This document shows, one piece after another, positions 45,561 to 56,916 of a stretch of 64,000 nt of DNA (position 1 is the first letter of the stretch; the number at the start of each line of letters is the position of its first letter). The stretch comes from Ovis canadensis (Eukaryota > Chordata > Mammalia > Artiodactyla > Bovidae), in NCBI RefSeq assembly GCF_042477335.2, contig NC_091262.1, positions 17,876,001-17,940,000 on the forward strand, in the 5' to 3' direction. The notes below the pieces were generated by a model, which worked only from the letters and a program-made list of their open reading frames with translations, was not told where the DNA came from and made no database searches. A program made the position numbers and the translations under genes.

Positions 45561-46476
45561 AGTTCAGTTCAGTTCAGTCGCTCAGTCATGTCCAACTCTT
45601 TGCAACCCCATGAATCGCAGCACGCCAGGCCTCCCTGTCCGTCACCAGCTCCGGGAGTTCACTCAGACTCACGTGCATCGAGTCGGTGATGCCATCCAGC
45701 CATCTCATCCTCTGTCATCCCCTTCTCCTCCTGCCCCCAATCCCTCCCAGCATCAGAGTCTTTTCCAACGAGTCAACTCTTCGCATGAGGTGGCCAAAGT
45801 ACTGGAGCTTCAGCTTTAGCATCATTCCTTCCAAAGAAATCCCAGGGCTGATCTCCTTCAGAATGGACTGGTTGATCTCCTTGCAGTCCAAGGGACTCTC
45901 AAGAGTCTTCTCCAACACCACAGTTCAAAAGCATCAACTCTTTGGTGCTCAGCCTTCTTCATAGTCCAACTCTCACATCCATACATGACCACAGGAAAAA
46001 CCATAGCCTTGACTAGATGGACCTTTGTTGGTAAAGTAATGTCTCTGCTTTTGAATATACTATCTAGGTTGGTCATAACTTTTCTTCCAAGGAATAAGCG
46101 TCTTTTAATTTCATGGCTGCAGTCACCATCTGCAGTGATTTTAGAGCCCCCCAAAATAAAATCTGACACTGTTTCCACTGTTTCCCCATCTATTTCCCAT
46201 GAAGTGATGGGACCAGATGCCATGATCTTTGTTTTCTGAATGTTGAGCTTTAAGCCAACTTTTCCACTCTCCACTTTCACTTTCATCAAGAGGCTTTTTA
46301 GTTCCTCTTCACTTTCTGCCATAAGGGTGGTGTCATCTGCATATCTGAGGTGATTGATATTTCTCCCAGGAATCTTGATTTCAGCTTGTGCTTCATCCAG
46401 CCCAGCGTTTCTCATGATTTACTCTGCATATAAGTTAAATAAGCAGGGTGACAATATACAGCCTTGATGTACTCCT
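45561..46476 (-). repeat. BovB LINE, minus, about 0.9 kb
   Basis: From the tail (CAGTTCAGTTCAGTTCAGTC) in reverse through the RT C-terminal region. The minus frame 46415-45858 is open for 185 codons and contains INHLRYADDTTLMAESEEEL, including the YADD catalytic motif, then VESGKVGLKLNIQKTKIMAS and [19 protein letters not shown] stop and frame change follow. The 5' part of the element is missing. Confidence 0.95.
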
Positions 46477-46489
46477 TTATATATATATA

Positions 46490-46918
46490 TATGGATGTGA
46501 GAGTTGGACTGTGAAGAAGGCTGAGCACCAAAGAATTGATGCTTTTGAACTGTGGTGTTGGAGAAGACTCTTGAGAGTCCCTTGGACTGCAAGGAGATCC
46601 AACCAGTCCATTCTGAAGGAGATCAGCCCTGGGATTTCCTTGGAAGGAATGATGCTAAAGCTGAAGCTCCAGTACTTTGGCCACCTCATGTGAAGAGTTG
46701 ACTCGTTGGAAAAGACTTTGATGCTGGGAGGGATTGGGGGCAGGAGGAGAAGGGGACGACAGAGGATGAGATGGCTGGATGGCATCACTGACCTGATGGA
46801 TGCGAATCTGGGTGAACTCCGGGATTGGTGATGGACAGGGAGGCCTGGCGTGCTGCAATTCATGGGGTTGCAAAGAGTCGGACATGACTGAGCGACTGAA
46901 CTGAACTGAACTGAACTG
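46490..46918 (+). repeat. BovB LINE 3' end, plus, facing the minus copy
   Basis: From TATGGATGTGAGAGTTGGAC to the tail CGACTGAACTGAACTGAACT. It shares with the minus arm the less usual [18 protein letters not shown] version of this region, unlike several other copies in the window (SLEGLM). The two form a long inverted repeat with tails pointing outward. Confidence 0.95.
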
Positions 46919-47657
46919 ATGTATATATGTATATACCACAGCTTCTTTATCCATTCAACTGTATGTAGACATTTATGGCTGTTTCCACATCTTGGTTATT
47001 GTAAATAGTGCTGCTATGAACATTGGGGTGCATATATCTTTTCAAATTAGAGTTTTCTCTGGATACACACCCAGGAGTAGGATTGCAGCATCACACGGTA
47101 GCTCTATGTTTAGTTTTTTAAGGAGCCTCCATACTGTTCTCCACAGTGGCTGCACCAATTTACATTTTCAGCAACAGTGTAGGTGGGTTCTCTTTTCTCC
47201 ACACCCTTTCCAGCACTTATTATTTGTAGTATTTTTAGTAATGGGCATTCTGACTGGTATGAGGTGATACATCACTGTAGTTTTGATTTGCATTTATCTA
47301 GTAATTAGCTATATTGAACATCTTTTCATGTGTCTGTTGGTCATCAGCATGTGTTCTTTGGAGAAATGTACACTTAGTTTTTCTGCCCATTTTTGACTGG
47401 GTGTTTTATTTTTTGATATTAAGCTGTATGAGCTGCTTGTATATTTTGGAAATTAATTCCCTGTTGGCAACATCATTTGCAAAAATTTATTCCAAGTCCA
47501 TAGACTGTGTTTTCATTTTTGTTTATGGCCTCCTTTGCTGTGCAAAAGCTTTCAAGTTTAATTAGGTCTCATTTGTTTATTTTTGTTTTTATTTCCATTA
47601 CTCTAGGAAATGGATCCAGAAAGATGTTGCTGCAGTTTTTGTCATATAAAGTTCTGC
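46919..47657 (-). repeat. L1 3' part, minus, right half
   Basis: Resumes with ATGTATATACCACAGCTTCT and TTATCCATTCAAC, continues through GTGCTGCTATGAACATTGGG and GATTTGCATTTATCTAGTAA, and stops at about 47657, where MIR sequence returns. The L1 is 5'-truncated within ORF2. Confidence 0.88.
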
Positions 47658-47715
47658 GGGCTTCAGTTTTCTTGTTTGCACAACAGGGGGAGAAGTGGTT
47701 TCTGAGGAAGGCAGT
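47658..47715 (+). repeat. MIR, right half
   Basis: GGGCTTCAGTTTTCTTGTTT and GCACAACAGGGGGAGAAG continue the MIR interrupted at 45060. The 16 bases at 47658-47673 repeat those at 45045-45060 with two differences, which is the L1 target-site duplication. Confidence 0.8.
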
Positions 47716-49744
47716 GTAGCTCCATGAGGATGGGCACAGTCCTGGGGAGACAGCTGCTTGTGCCAGGTGCCACCGTGGGCACTCAGGAGTTAGAAGACAA
47801 TGGTAATCCCTCGTTGGTTTGCCCCATCTAGATGTTCAGGACTAATGAGTGGAAGGAACTTCTGGCCAGGCCTCTGCTGCCTTGATTCTTCTGAAACAAG
47901 AGAGGCTGGAATTCTGCCACAATGATGTCCATTCCTCACAAAGCAGCCTAGAGTCATGTCCCACATAGCTGGATTAGTGCTGCTTTTTGGTCTGATGTGA
48001 CAATTAATTGACTGTGTGAGACAACATGAAAGCATGACAAATGACCCCTTCCATGTTAAGATTTCTAACTTTTCAGAGAACTATGTCACATGATGGACAA
48101 AAAAAAAAAAACAAAAAAACCCTACAAACCTATCTTTTAGCTTCATTCCTCTACAAGAGTTGCTGATTAAACAAAGCAGACAAATAGCCACAGGACACCT
48201 GGGTCTCAGGCAGGGTGTCTGGGCAGCTGCAAAGGTGTCTGCCAGAATGCATCCACTCTGCCTGGATCTGTCCCTTCTGGCTGTCTCCAAGTAGCATTGA
48301 GTCCTGGAGCAGCATTTTAAAAAGCTGATTTGGTTCAAGCTTTTAAAAAGATCAAAACAAAACAAACCCCCACCCCCACTGTGATGAACAACAACTTTTT
48401 CTCAGGCTTGGGAGCTCAGTGGCCAGGTTGCCCCTGGTGACAACACATTTTGGGTTGACTGCTCCTCTGGGCCTTTGTTTCCCAGGTACACAGGAGGGGT
48501 CGCAGAAGGTCAAGCTTGTTTCCGGCTGCACTTTCTGGGAAGCCAAACCCAATACCTCATAGCCTCTCTCCTGCCCTTAGCACCCTGGCAGGCATTGTGG
48601 CAGGAAGAATAGAGCCATCTGGTTGCAGGATTCCCAGGGCCTCTTGCCTGGGAACAGATCATCTGATGGCAAATGACGGCGGCTGTTGACCACTCCGGGC
48701 CCTGTCTGCTGCCCACTGCCCAGTCCCCGGACCCAGGGGCACTTGCCCAGGCTGCCTAGCCCCCGGTTCAGTCCCACCTCTGGAACCACAGGGACCTGCT
48801 GTCCTCCAGTTTCCTGGAAACCTCTGCCCTTCAGTCCCCTCCCAAGCAGTCTGGAAAAGAGAACCAACCCTGGGCCAGGAGAGACAGGCAAAGAGGAGGC
48901 CAGCTCCCCCAGCCCACTTCACCTTTCCACAAAGGCAGCGCTTTGCTCCCACCTCTCCTGAGGCCTTGGTTGCTGCAGTAACCCACGACTTGAGCTCCAT
49001 TCATGCATCATGTTCAGAATTGCTGAGCACAGGCCAGCAAATCCAGCCCTGGAACTCAGCCAGTGCGAACGGCCAGCTCTCAGCTGCCAGTGCCTTCCTT
49101 GAGCCTGGGAAGATGCAGGCCATTTCTGCCTGGCAGGGTCTGCTGACTTTGGTTCCCTGGGCTGTGAGGGCTCACAGTAAAGCTACCCTGTAGGAGGCAG
49201 CTCCCATGGTCCCAAGCCTGGGTCATTATCTGTTAAAGAGAGACTAACTCTCCAAAGGACTAATGGCATCTCGCTTCCTGGCAGCATTCATGAAAGGGGA
49301 AGAGGGGTGGTTAACCCAGCTTTCAGGACGCTTTCCTTGGCCACTCGCGTAGTTTCTGTTGTTGCGTAACAAGTCACCCCAACTTCGTAGCATACATCCA
49401 GCTTCCTATCTTCACAGTTCTCTGGTCCAGAATGTGGACAGGGCACAGGAGACTGGCTTGCCTCAACCCTGTAACATCTGAGGCCTCAGAGCCTCAGGTG
49501 ACAACTGAAGGTAACCAGATAGCAGGAGTCATCTGAAGGCAACCGCCATCTTGTTTGCTTCACATGGTGCTGGTTGCTGACCGCGACCTCACCTGGGGCT
49601 GCTGGTCAGAGAGCATACACATGGCATCTCCGTGGGGCTTCAACTTCCTCCCAACATGGCGGCTTCACCACAGTCAGACTCCTACCTGGGGCTCAGGTTC
49701 CCAGAGGTGAATGCCCAGCTTCATTCCTTTTCTGACTGAATTTT
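47716..49744. other. Single-copy DNA; possible ancient LTR
   Basis: A-rich run at 48097-48119. A possible ancient LTR remnant lies at about 49358-49690 (GTTGCGTAACAAGTCACCCC, TCTTCACAGTTCTCTGGTCC, ACATGGCGGCTTCACCACAG). No gene recognised. Confidence 0.45.
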
Positions 49745-49968
49745 GCAGGGCTACCCACTCCAGTATTTTTGGACTTCCCTCGTGGCTCAGCTGGTAAAGA
49801 ATCCACCTACAATGAGAGAGACCTGGGTTCGATTCCTGGGTTGGGAAGATCCCCTGGAGAAGGGAGAGGCTACCCACTCCAGTATCCTGGCCTGGAGAAT
49901 TCCATGGACTAGTCCATGGGGTCACAAAGAGTCAGACATGACTGAGCCACTTTCACTTGGAAGTCACA
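49745..49968 (+). repeat. Bov-tA/BOV-A2 SINE with an extra 5' piece
   Basis: A 24-base SINE body piece (GGCTACCCACTCCAGTATTT) precedes a complete unit starting GGACTTCCCTCGTGGCTCAG at about 49769, with B-box-like GGTTCGATTCCTGGGTTGGG and ending GTCAGACATGACTGAGCCAC. The same body motif recurs inside the full unit at about 49869. Confidence 0.92.
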
Positions 49969-50835
49969 CAACTTCATTCCATTGATTACAAGCAAGTCAC
50001 CGGTCCTCTAGATTCAAGGGAGGGGGTGTAGGTCCCCACCAGCACCCTGATGAGACAAAAGTCAAAGCCAGTTGCAGTAAAGCTCAGAGATGAGAAATAC
50101 TGTTGAGCTTTGGGAAATACAGCGGCACACAGCACTCACTGTCTTTTTTTTCTCCACTCTGCCCCAGTCACAGTTCAGCTGCACAGATGGCCTTGGCCAG
50201 GCCTCTCTGGTGCCTTCTGTGCTTCACGTCTGTGGGGCAGGTCCTCACAGGCCCACCAGGGAGGCCCCTGCACCTCTGCCTGTCTCAACTTGGCTGGACT
50301 AAAGAGGTGCGTTCAGGGTTAAGTGGAGCTCAGGGGGCCGCGTGGTTCAGTGGAGGATCGCTGGCTGCCCGCCCCCTCCTACCTCCCTCATAATCCACAG
50401 CCGTTCATGCGGCTCTGGGTCTTGAGTTTCTTGGCTCTGAACCTACAGCTCCGGAATGAGGGGAGCCGGGGCAGAGCCCAGGGGCCCTGAGACTCCTGCA
50501 TGGCTGTCATGTAAGGGGCAGGCTGTTCTTTGTGGGGACGAACTACAGTTGTGCTCCCTGTTGCCCTCGTTGGCTGAGAACATTTGAGGCATTCATCTGA
50601 GAACAGTGCAAGGATGAGAAGGTCCCAGTTGTGAGGACTGTGGAAACTCTGTAGTTTCAGAAGCTGCCTGCACTGAGAGACTCTCACAGGAAAAGAGTTT
50701 GGGTTCCCAGACTTCCCCTCCAACCCTTTGTCTGCTCCTGATATGTTGCTGACCCTCACCCTGTGAAAACCCCCGGAGTGGCCCTACAGGGGCTTGCACC
50801 TGGTCCACGTGCTAGAGAGAAAAGCAAAGCATGTG

Positions 50836-50867
<32 letters not shown>

Positions 50868-51062
50868 CACCCAAGCAACAAACACCACACACCACACTGA
50901 CACATACCCACACCGCACACACAAATGCACACCACCCCGCCCAACGCATACACAGTGCCCAGACATGTAACCATACCAGGCACCACACCCCCCACCCCCC
51001 AACACTTACAGACACACACCCACATCACACACACATGCCTACACATGTACACACACCCACAG
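50836..51062. repeat. (CA)n core and CA-rich satellite-like tract
   Basis: An (AC)13 core at 50837-50862 is followed by about 200 bases dominated by CACA, CACAC and ACACC words with interruptions. Confidence 0.9.
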
Positions 51063-51344
51063 AAAATACTCCTCACCGGCCTGTGACATATGCAGAAACC
51101 AGGTTGCATTTTAAACGATTTCTAGTCCATGAGGAATGCAAGGTATTGATGAGAAAGTTCCAGGAAGTGCAGCGAAGAGAGGCCGGCTTCCCCTTCAGCC
51201 GCTCCCCAGGGCACAGCAGGGCTCCTGTGGCAGCTCCAGGGTCTGTGTTTACACGTGTCCACACACAGCCACAGGGCTCCTTCTTCCCCACATGGTCATA
51301 CTCGGGAATACTTGGTAAAGTAAACTCATCAAGCCCACAAACTC

Positions 51345-51570
51345 TTCTCAGAGGGCTGCGAGCCCGGGCACCCATTGCTTTGCAGGCCCTGGCTGCGGCG
51401 CCAGGCAGAAAGGCGGGGCTGGGCCGCCGGAGCGGGGCGCCCTCTGGCCGCAGGTCGGGGAACCGCTCCTGCGGGCCTGGGGAAACCGCGGGACCCCGCA
51501 GAGGCCCTCGGAAACTCGCCGCTTTTCCTGGGCTTAGGGACGGTTCTTATGTCTCCGGAAAGTGCATGTC
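51345..51570. promoter_or_regulatory. Small CpG-dense patch
   Basis: By eye about 20 or more CG dinucleotides occur in about 220 bases, with runs such as GGGCCGCCGGAGCGGGGCGC, in a window otherwise CpG-poor. This composition is seen at promoters, first exons or gene-body CpG islands. No TSS motif or splice site can be assigned, so the function is open. Confidence 0.45.
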
Positions 51571-54515
51571 TTTGTGGGCAAGCCCCAAGCTGCTGCTTAC
51601 CATGGTTGACCAGGTTCAACCATGATGGGGGTCCCAGACCTGGGCCTTACAAAAGGGAGCCATCCTCTCTGTCTGGGGCCTAAAGGTGGCTGGGGAGGAG
51701 TGGCTTTCCAAGAGGAGCCTCTGACTCCCATCTCCACATTCCCCTGGCTCAGGGTTCCCCCACCTGTCTCCCCATAACATATGTCCTCTGGGTCCAGCCG
51801 CTGACCTTGATGTAACTTGTTCCCGAGGACTAGGAAGGGTTGAAGAGCGGGAAATGTTGCTGTGATTTTGTTTATAGCCTGCTCTGCTTCAAGCAAATGG
51901 AATTCCTCTTCACGGCCTTGTTGCCTGGGGAACTGGGCCCTCAGCTCTGGCCCCTGTGTGCAGGGGCTGAAGAAGGGCATGCTCACAGCCATGTCTCCTC
52001 CTTGGCAAGAGCAGAAGTGGGCAGGAGGACGGCCGGGGTATTTCACCACGGATTGACACCGCCCGCGCCTCAGCCTAGACGGTGCCCACGTAGGAAAGCT
52101 GTGCAAGCTCGTGTGCGAGTGCATAGGTGTGTGTGAGAGAGACACAGGGATCTTCAGCTCTGTTCTGTGGCTATCAGCCAAGAAGCCTCAACAGGAAAGG
52201 CTCTGGCACCTGGCCTGTGCACTGGGATCAGGGTGGGGCCTGTGGCACCTCCCCAACCCCGGCCTCGAGGGGTATTGTCTCCTGAGGGTTTTCATGCCCA
52301 TGCAGAAGCTCAGCCCAACCTTACAACCTGCTGTTCCAGATCTGTGTGGGCACTGCCTGCGCGTGTACACACACACATACACACTGCGGGGATACAGAGA
52401 CCATCTCTTTAACTTAACCCTCTTGTGAGCCTGGAACAAACTCAGCGCCCTCGGTGAAGGAGGACACAGAACCTAAGAGGCTGAGAAGACAACCCTGGGC
52501 CTTCAGGGCAATTGATGGGATTTGAACCTGGGTCTCTCTGCATCTGCAGACCTGCCCTTGCCACTTCACTGGAGACCAGTCACTCCTTTAGTCCTCAGCA
52601 ACTCTGAAAGGGAGGTTTGGGATGAAAGCCCTGGGCACTGGCTTTTGGAGTTCAGAGAGGCTGACCCCAGGGCCATGTACAGACCCTGGTCCTGACCACC
52701 CCTGCCCTGTGCTCAGGGTGTGGTCTTTGTGTCTTGAGGCCCCCTCTGGCCTCCATGTGCGGGGCTCAGTGGTTTACTGAGCACGTGCCATGGGTTCTTC
52801 GTCAGTCCCTGACACACGAGCAGGACAGAGGGGCTGGAGGTCCCAGGAGGGCCTGCGGGCCACCCTGCCATGGTGGTAAATGGAAGGAAGGCCCAGTTGG
52901 TTTTCTGACTCTCACCGCAGCTGCTGTTCACCACAGCACACAACGCTCTTTCAGTTCCAATCCCTAAGAGAAAGTGAGTGGAAAGGACACTACTAGTTCA
53001 GAGCTTAAAAAACGGAGGCTGGGGAATGGACAGACTGGCTGCTGGAAGGGGTCCAGCCCTTAGTTCTGGAGACCACAAAGGCCCTGGATCCCCCCACCGC
53101 CCAAGTAGCCTCCTGGGGAAGGCCGTCACCCTCATGGAGCGGGAGGCTGAGTTTGAGCCCATTCTCTGCACCCTGGGCTCCACGAAGGTGGCAAACAACT
53201 AGTGTATGCTGGGTCAAGTCTAAGCCATTGTTATTAGTACAATCTAGACAGAAGTTTATTTTCGCTTCGGCAGCTGCACGTGGTCTGAGGCTTCAGTGAC
53301 CTGACCCAGCTATTTCAGCGCTGAAGGTATTTTCTACCTCCTCCTGCTACGTCTACATCTGTGGCTGAAGCTCCCACTCCCTGGGCTTGAAGAGAGTCTG
53401 TGCTAAACCGGTGGGAAAGGGGTCACCTTGTTCCCTCAGCACAGAGGAAGTGAGAAGCTGGCTTCCCATCCCCATGTCCCTGTGCAGTGGAAACAAGGCC
53501 ACCAAGCAGAGTTATGCACGATTCTCATAAGGGACCCATGTGTGCTTGACAGCCAGAGCCAAGAAAAGGCTCTCCAGGGCACTTGGAGAATTAATTCCTG
53601 GAGATTCAAAACATGCCCTGCCCCTCCATACCCACATCATTTTTCTTCCCAGCTTTATTGAAGTGTGGTTGACAAATAAAAATTGTACGCATTTAGGTAT
53701 ACAACTTGATGTTTGCATACATGTGTACATTTTGAAATGATTAACAGAATCAGTTAACATAGCCTTCGTCTCATATAGTTACCACTTTTTTTGGTGTGGT
53801 GAAATCTACTCTCAGCAAATTTCTAGCACACAATACATTCTTACTAACTAGCCGCCAGGCTGTCCATTTGGTCTCCAGAACTGATTCACCTCATAACTGG
53901 AAATTTTGTCCTTTGACCAATAAATCCCCATTTCCCCCACCTTACCCTCAGCATCTGTTAACTGCCATTCTATTTTCTGTTGCTATGAGTTTGACTTTTT
54001 AAGATTCCATAAGTAAGTGGGATCATGCAGTATTTGTCTTTCTGCATCAGGCTTATTTTTGATTAACATAATTTTCTCCAGTGTAGCAGCCTCTAATATT
54101 GCAAATGCAGGATTTTCTCCTTTTTTTAGAACCCGAATAATATTCCATTGTATATACACACCATATTTTCTTTATCCATTCATCTGTTGATAGACATATA
54201 GATTTTTTTCATATCTAGGCTACTAAGAATAATGCTGCAATGAACATAGGGGTGCAGATATCAATTTTATTTTCTTTGGATATATCTACCCAGAAGTGGG
54301 ATTGCTAGATCGTATAGTAGCACTCTTTAAAATTTTCTTGAGGAAACTCCATACTGTTTTCCACAACAGTTGTAACAATTTACATCCCCACAACAGTATA
54401 TAAGTTTCATTTCTTCACATTCACACAAACACTTGTTAACTTTTGACTGTTTTTATAATGGGGCATGAAGCAGTACCTCAGTGTGGTTTTGATTTGCATT
54501 TCCTAATGACTAGTA

Positions 54516-54733
54516 AAGCGAAAGTGAAGTCGCTCAGTCATGCCCGACTCTTTGCGACCCCATGGACAGTGAGTGCCCTGCACCAAGCTCCTTCGTCCAT
54601 GGGATTTTCCAGGCAAGAGTACTGGAGGGGGTTGTCATTTCCTTCTCCAGGGAATCTTCCTGACCCAGGGGTCGAACCCAGGTCTCCCACATTGTAGACA
54701 GACGCTTTACCATCTGAGCCACCAGGGAAGTCC
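54516..54733 (-). repeat. Bov-tA/BOV-A2 SINE, minus
   Basis: AAGCGAAAGTGAAGTCGCTC start, CTTTGCGACCCCATGGACAG, CCTTCTCCAGGGAATCTTCC, GGTCGAACCCAGGTCTCCCA, and a GAGCCACCAGGGAAGTCC end. The L1 resumes with AGTAATGTTGAGCATCTTTT; AGTAA on both sides may be a short target-site duplication. Confidence 0.93.
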
Positions 54734-55208
54734 AGTAATGTTGAGCATCTTTTCAGATATCTGATGGCATTTGTATGCCTGCAGTAGCTGTTGTTTATGT
54801 TGTTCATTTTTGCTTTTGCTGCTTGTACTTTTGGTGTCGAATTTAAAATTCATTGCTGAGAGCAATGTCAAAGGGCTCTCCCCTATGTTTTCTTCTAGGA
54901 GTTTTATGTTTTCACAGCTAACATTTAAGTCTTAAATCCATTTTGAGTTGATTTTTGTTTTCAGTATAAAACAAGGGCCAATTTTATTCTTTTGCATATA
55001 GATATTCAATTATCCAAACATCATTTATTGAAGAGACAGTTCTTTCCCCATTGTATATTCTTGGTGACTGTTTCAAAGATTAGTTTTGATGAGTGGATTT
55101 ACTTCTGGGCTCTCAACTGTCCCATTGGTCTGTTTGTTTTTTTGCTGGAATCATACTGTTTTGATTTCTCTATCTTTTTAATATAGTTCAATATCAGAAC
55201 TGTTGGGT

Positions 55209-56321
55209 TATCAAAAAAGCAAGAGAGTTCTAGAAAAGCATCTACTTCTGCTTTATTGACTATGTCAAAGCCCTTGACTATGTGGATCACAACAAACTGT
55301 GGAAAATTCTTCAAGAGATGGGAATACCAGACCACCTCACTGGCCTTCTGAGAAATCTGTATGCAGGTCAAGAAGCAACAGTTAGAACTGTATATGGAAC
55401 AATAGACTGGTTCCAAACTGGGAAAGGAGTATATCAAGGCTGTATATTGTCACTCTGCTTATTTAACTTCTGTGCAGAGTACATCATGTGAAATGCTGGG
55501 CTGGATGAAGCACAAGCTGGAATCAAGATTTCAGGGAGAAATATCAATAACCGGAGATACACAGAGGACACCACCCTTATGGCAAAAAGGGAAGAAGAAC
55601 TAAAAAGTCTCTTATTGAAAGTGAAAGAGGTGAGTAAAAATGCTGTTTAAACTCAACATTCAGAAAACTAAGATCATGACATCCAGTCCCATCACTTCAT
55701 GGCAAATAGATGGGGAAACACTGGAAACAGTGACAGACTTTATTTGGGGGGGGGGCCTCCAAAATCACTGCAGCCATGAAATTAAAAGACACTTGCTCCT
55801 TGGAAGAAAAGCTATGACCAAGAGAGACAGCATATTAAAAAGCAGAGACATTACTTTGCCACAAAGGTCCGTCTAGTCAAAGCTATGGTTTTTCCAGTAG
55901 TCATGTATGGATGTGAGAGTTGGACCATAAAGTAAGCTGAGCACCAAAGAACTGATGCTTCTGAACTGTGGTGCTGGAGAAGACTCTTGAGAGGCCCTTG
56001 GACTGCAAAAAGATCAAACCAGTCAATCCTAAAATAAATCAATCTTTAATATTCATTGCAAGGACTGATGCTGAAGCTGAAGCTTCAATACTTTGGCCAC
56101 CTGAAGCGAAGAATTGATTCATTGGAAAAGGCCTTGATGCTGGGAAAGATTGAAGGCAGGAGGAGAAGGGGATGACAGAGGATGAAATGGTTGGATGGCA
56201 TGACTGACTCGATGGAGATGAGTTGGAGCAAGCTCCAGGAGTTGGTGATGGACAGGTAAGCCTGGCGTGCTGCAGTCCATGGGGTGGAAAGAGTCAGACA
56301 CTACTGAGCAACTGAACTGAT
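55209..56321 (+). pseudogene. BovB LINE, RT domain to 3' end, decayed
   Basis: The element encodes a reverse transcriptase. Here the reading begins inside the RT domain (YFCFIDYVKALDYVDHNKLW; the usual AFD is changed to ALD). It continues with IPDHLTGLLRNLYAGQEATV, GKGVYQGCILS and FCAEYIM, then a stop (TGA) at 55489. The YADD region reads RRYTEDTTLM, so the catalytic motif is lost. LKLNIQKTKIMTS follows. The last part (about 55950-56300) covers the usual BovB C-terminus, with a GCAACTGAACTGATC tail. TCAGAACTGT before it and TCAGAAGTGT after it look like a target-site duplication in L1. Frameshifts include a G9 run near 55747. Confidence 0.95.
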
Positions 56322-56511
56322 CAGAAGTGTGAGACCTCTGTCTTTGTTCTTACTTGAGATTGCTTTAGCTGTTTGGGATCTTGTGCTTCTGTACAAAATT
56401 AGGACTCTTTTTTCTCTGTATGTGGAAAATGCCATTGGAATTTTGATAGGGGTTGCATTAAATCTATAGATTGCTTTGGGTTCTATGAACATTTTAATAA
56501 TATTAATTATT

Positions 56512-56731
56512 CCAGAAGCAGGTTGTCTATGAATGGTTTAGCACCAGGTTCCCCACGAATGTGCCATGTGTGATGGGCGAAGGGGTGGCTGCCTTTCTGG
56601 CCATGCTGCGTGTCCCAGGAGGAAGGGCTATCCACACCAGACCCCGGTCCCAGCACGTGGTGATCCACGTTCCAAGGGACAGTCTGCTGGCCAGGGACTG
56701 CAGGGGACCAGCTATCCAAGGCCAACCGAGG
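56512..56731 (-). pseudogene. 28S ribosomal RNA fragment, decayed
   Basis: On the minus strand this reads as the near-3'-terminal part of large-subunit rRNA. It starts CCTCGGTTGGCCTTGGATAG, then GGACCGGGGTCTGGTGTGGA, a GGAAAGGCGGC-type stretch seen as CCAGAAAGGCAGCC, ACATTCGTGGGGAACCTGG, and ends GCTAAACCATTCATAGACAA then CCTGCTTCTGG. Differences from the rRNA are mainly C-to-T and G-to-A at former CpG sites, and the GC-rich expansion segment is shortened. It is joined to L1 on both sides without rDNA flanks, so it is a retroposed or rearranged piece, not a functional gene. The recognition rests on my memory of the mammalian 28S sequence. Confidence 0.92.
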
Positions 56732-56859
56732 GTAAGCATTACCCTGTTATCAGAGGCAAACAAGGACACTACAAGAAAAGAAAGTTACAGGCCATTATCT
56801 CTGATGAACACAGATGTAAAAAATCCTCAACAAAGTACCAGCAAACCTGGTTCAACAGC
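56732..56859 (+). repeat. L1 ORF2 fragment in reversed orientation
   Basis: Plus-strand words AGCATTACCCTGTTATC, GACACTACAAGAAAAGAAAG and TTACAGGCCATTATCTCTGA encode the L1 RT stretch RKESYRPLSLMNTD (family: NYRPISLMNID). The flanking L1 is on the minus strand. The segment corresponds to a part of ORF2 that is missing from the flanking element, so it may be an inverted remnant of it. Confidence 0.85.
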
Positions 56860-56916
56860 ATGGTTGAGGCAGGTACCTTCAACCAAGGTAGGTTGTGTGT
56901 CTCTAGGAATTTATCC

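Larger units (their letters stand above)
49969..53640. other. Single-copy DNA with CA-rich tract and CpG patch
   Basis: No gene can be supported. A CA-rich tract lies at 50836-51062 and a CpG-dense patch at about 51345-51570. A small inverted repeat (CATGGTTGA/TCAACCATG) lies at 51601-51624. A MIR-like patch may lie near 52510-52600 (GGGATTTGAACCTGGGTCTC). Confidence 0.5.
53641..56511 (-). repeat. Old L1, minus, 3' part, interrupted
   Basis: The 3' end shows AGCTTTATTGAAGTGTGGTT and GACAAATAAAAATTG. ORF2 C-terminal words follow (GGGATTGCTAGATCGTATAG; GATTTGCATTTCCTAATGAC). It is interrupted by a SINE at 54516 and by BovB at 55209, and breaks off at 56511 in the ORF2 RT C-terminal area (TTTTAATAATATTAATTATT). 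Confidence 0.85.

Noticed and set aside
45858-46415. 185-codon minus frame as a domesticated reverse-transcriptase gene
   Set aside because: It is the C-terminal part of an ordinary truncated BovB. The domain is incomplete and the frame breaks before the element's normal end.
50831-51625. 264-codon open frame, plus strand
   Set aside because: The first third is translated CA repeat (Thr-His runs) and the rest crosses a CpG-rich patch. There is no recognisable domain.
53265-53280. U6 snRNA-like start (CGCTTCGGCAGC)
   Set aside because: Only about 12 bases match. The following bases do not continue as U6.
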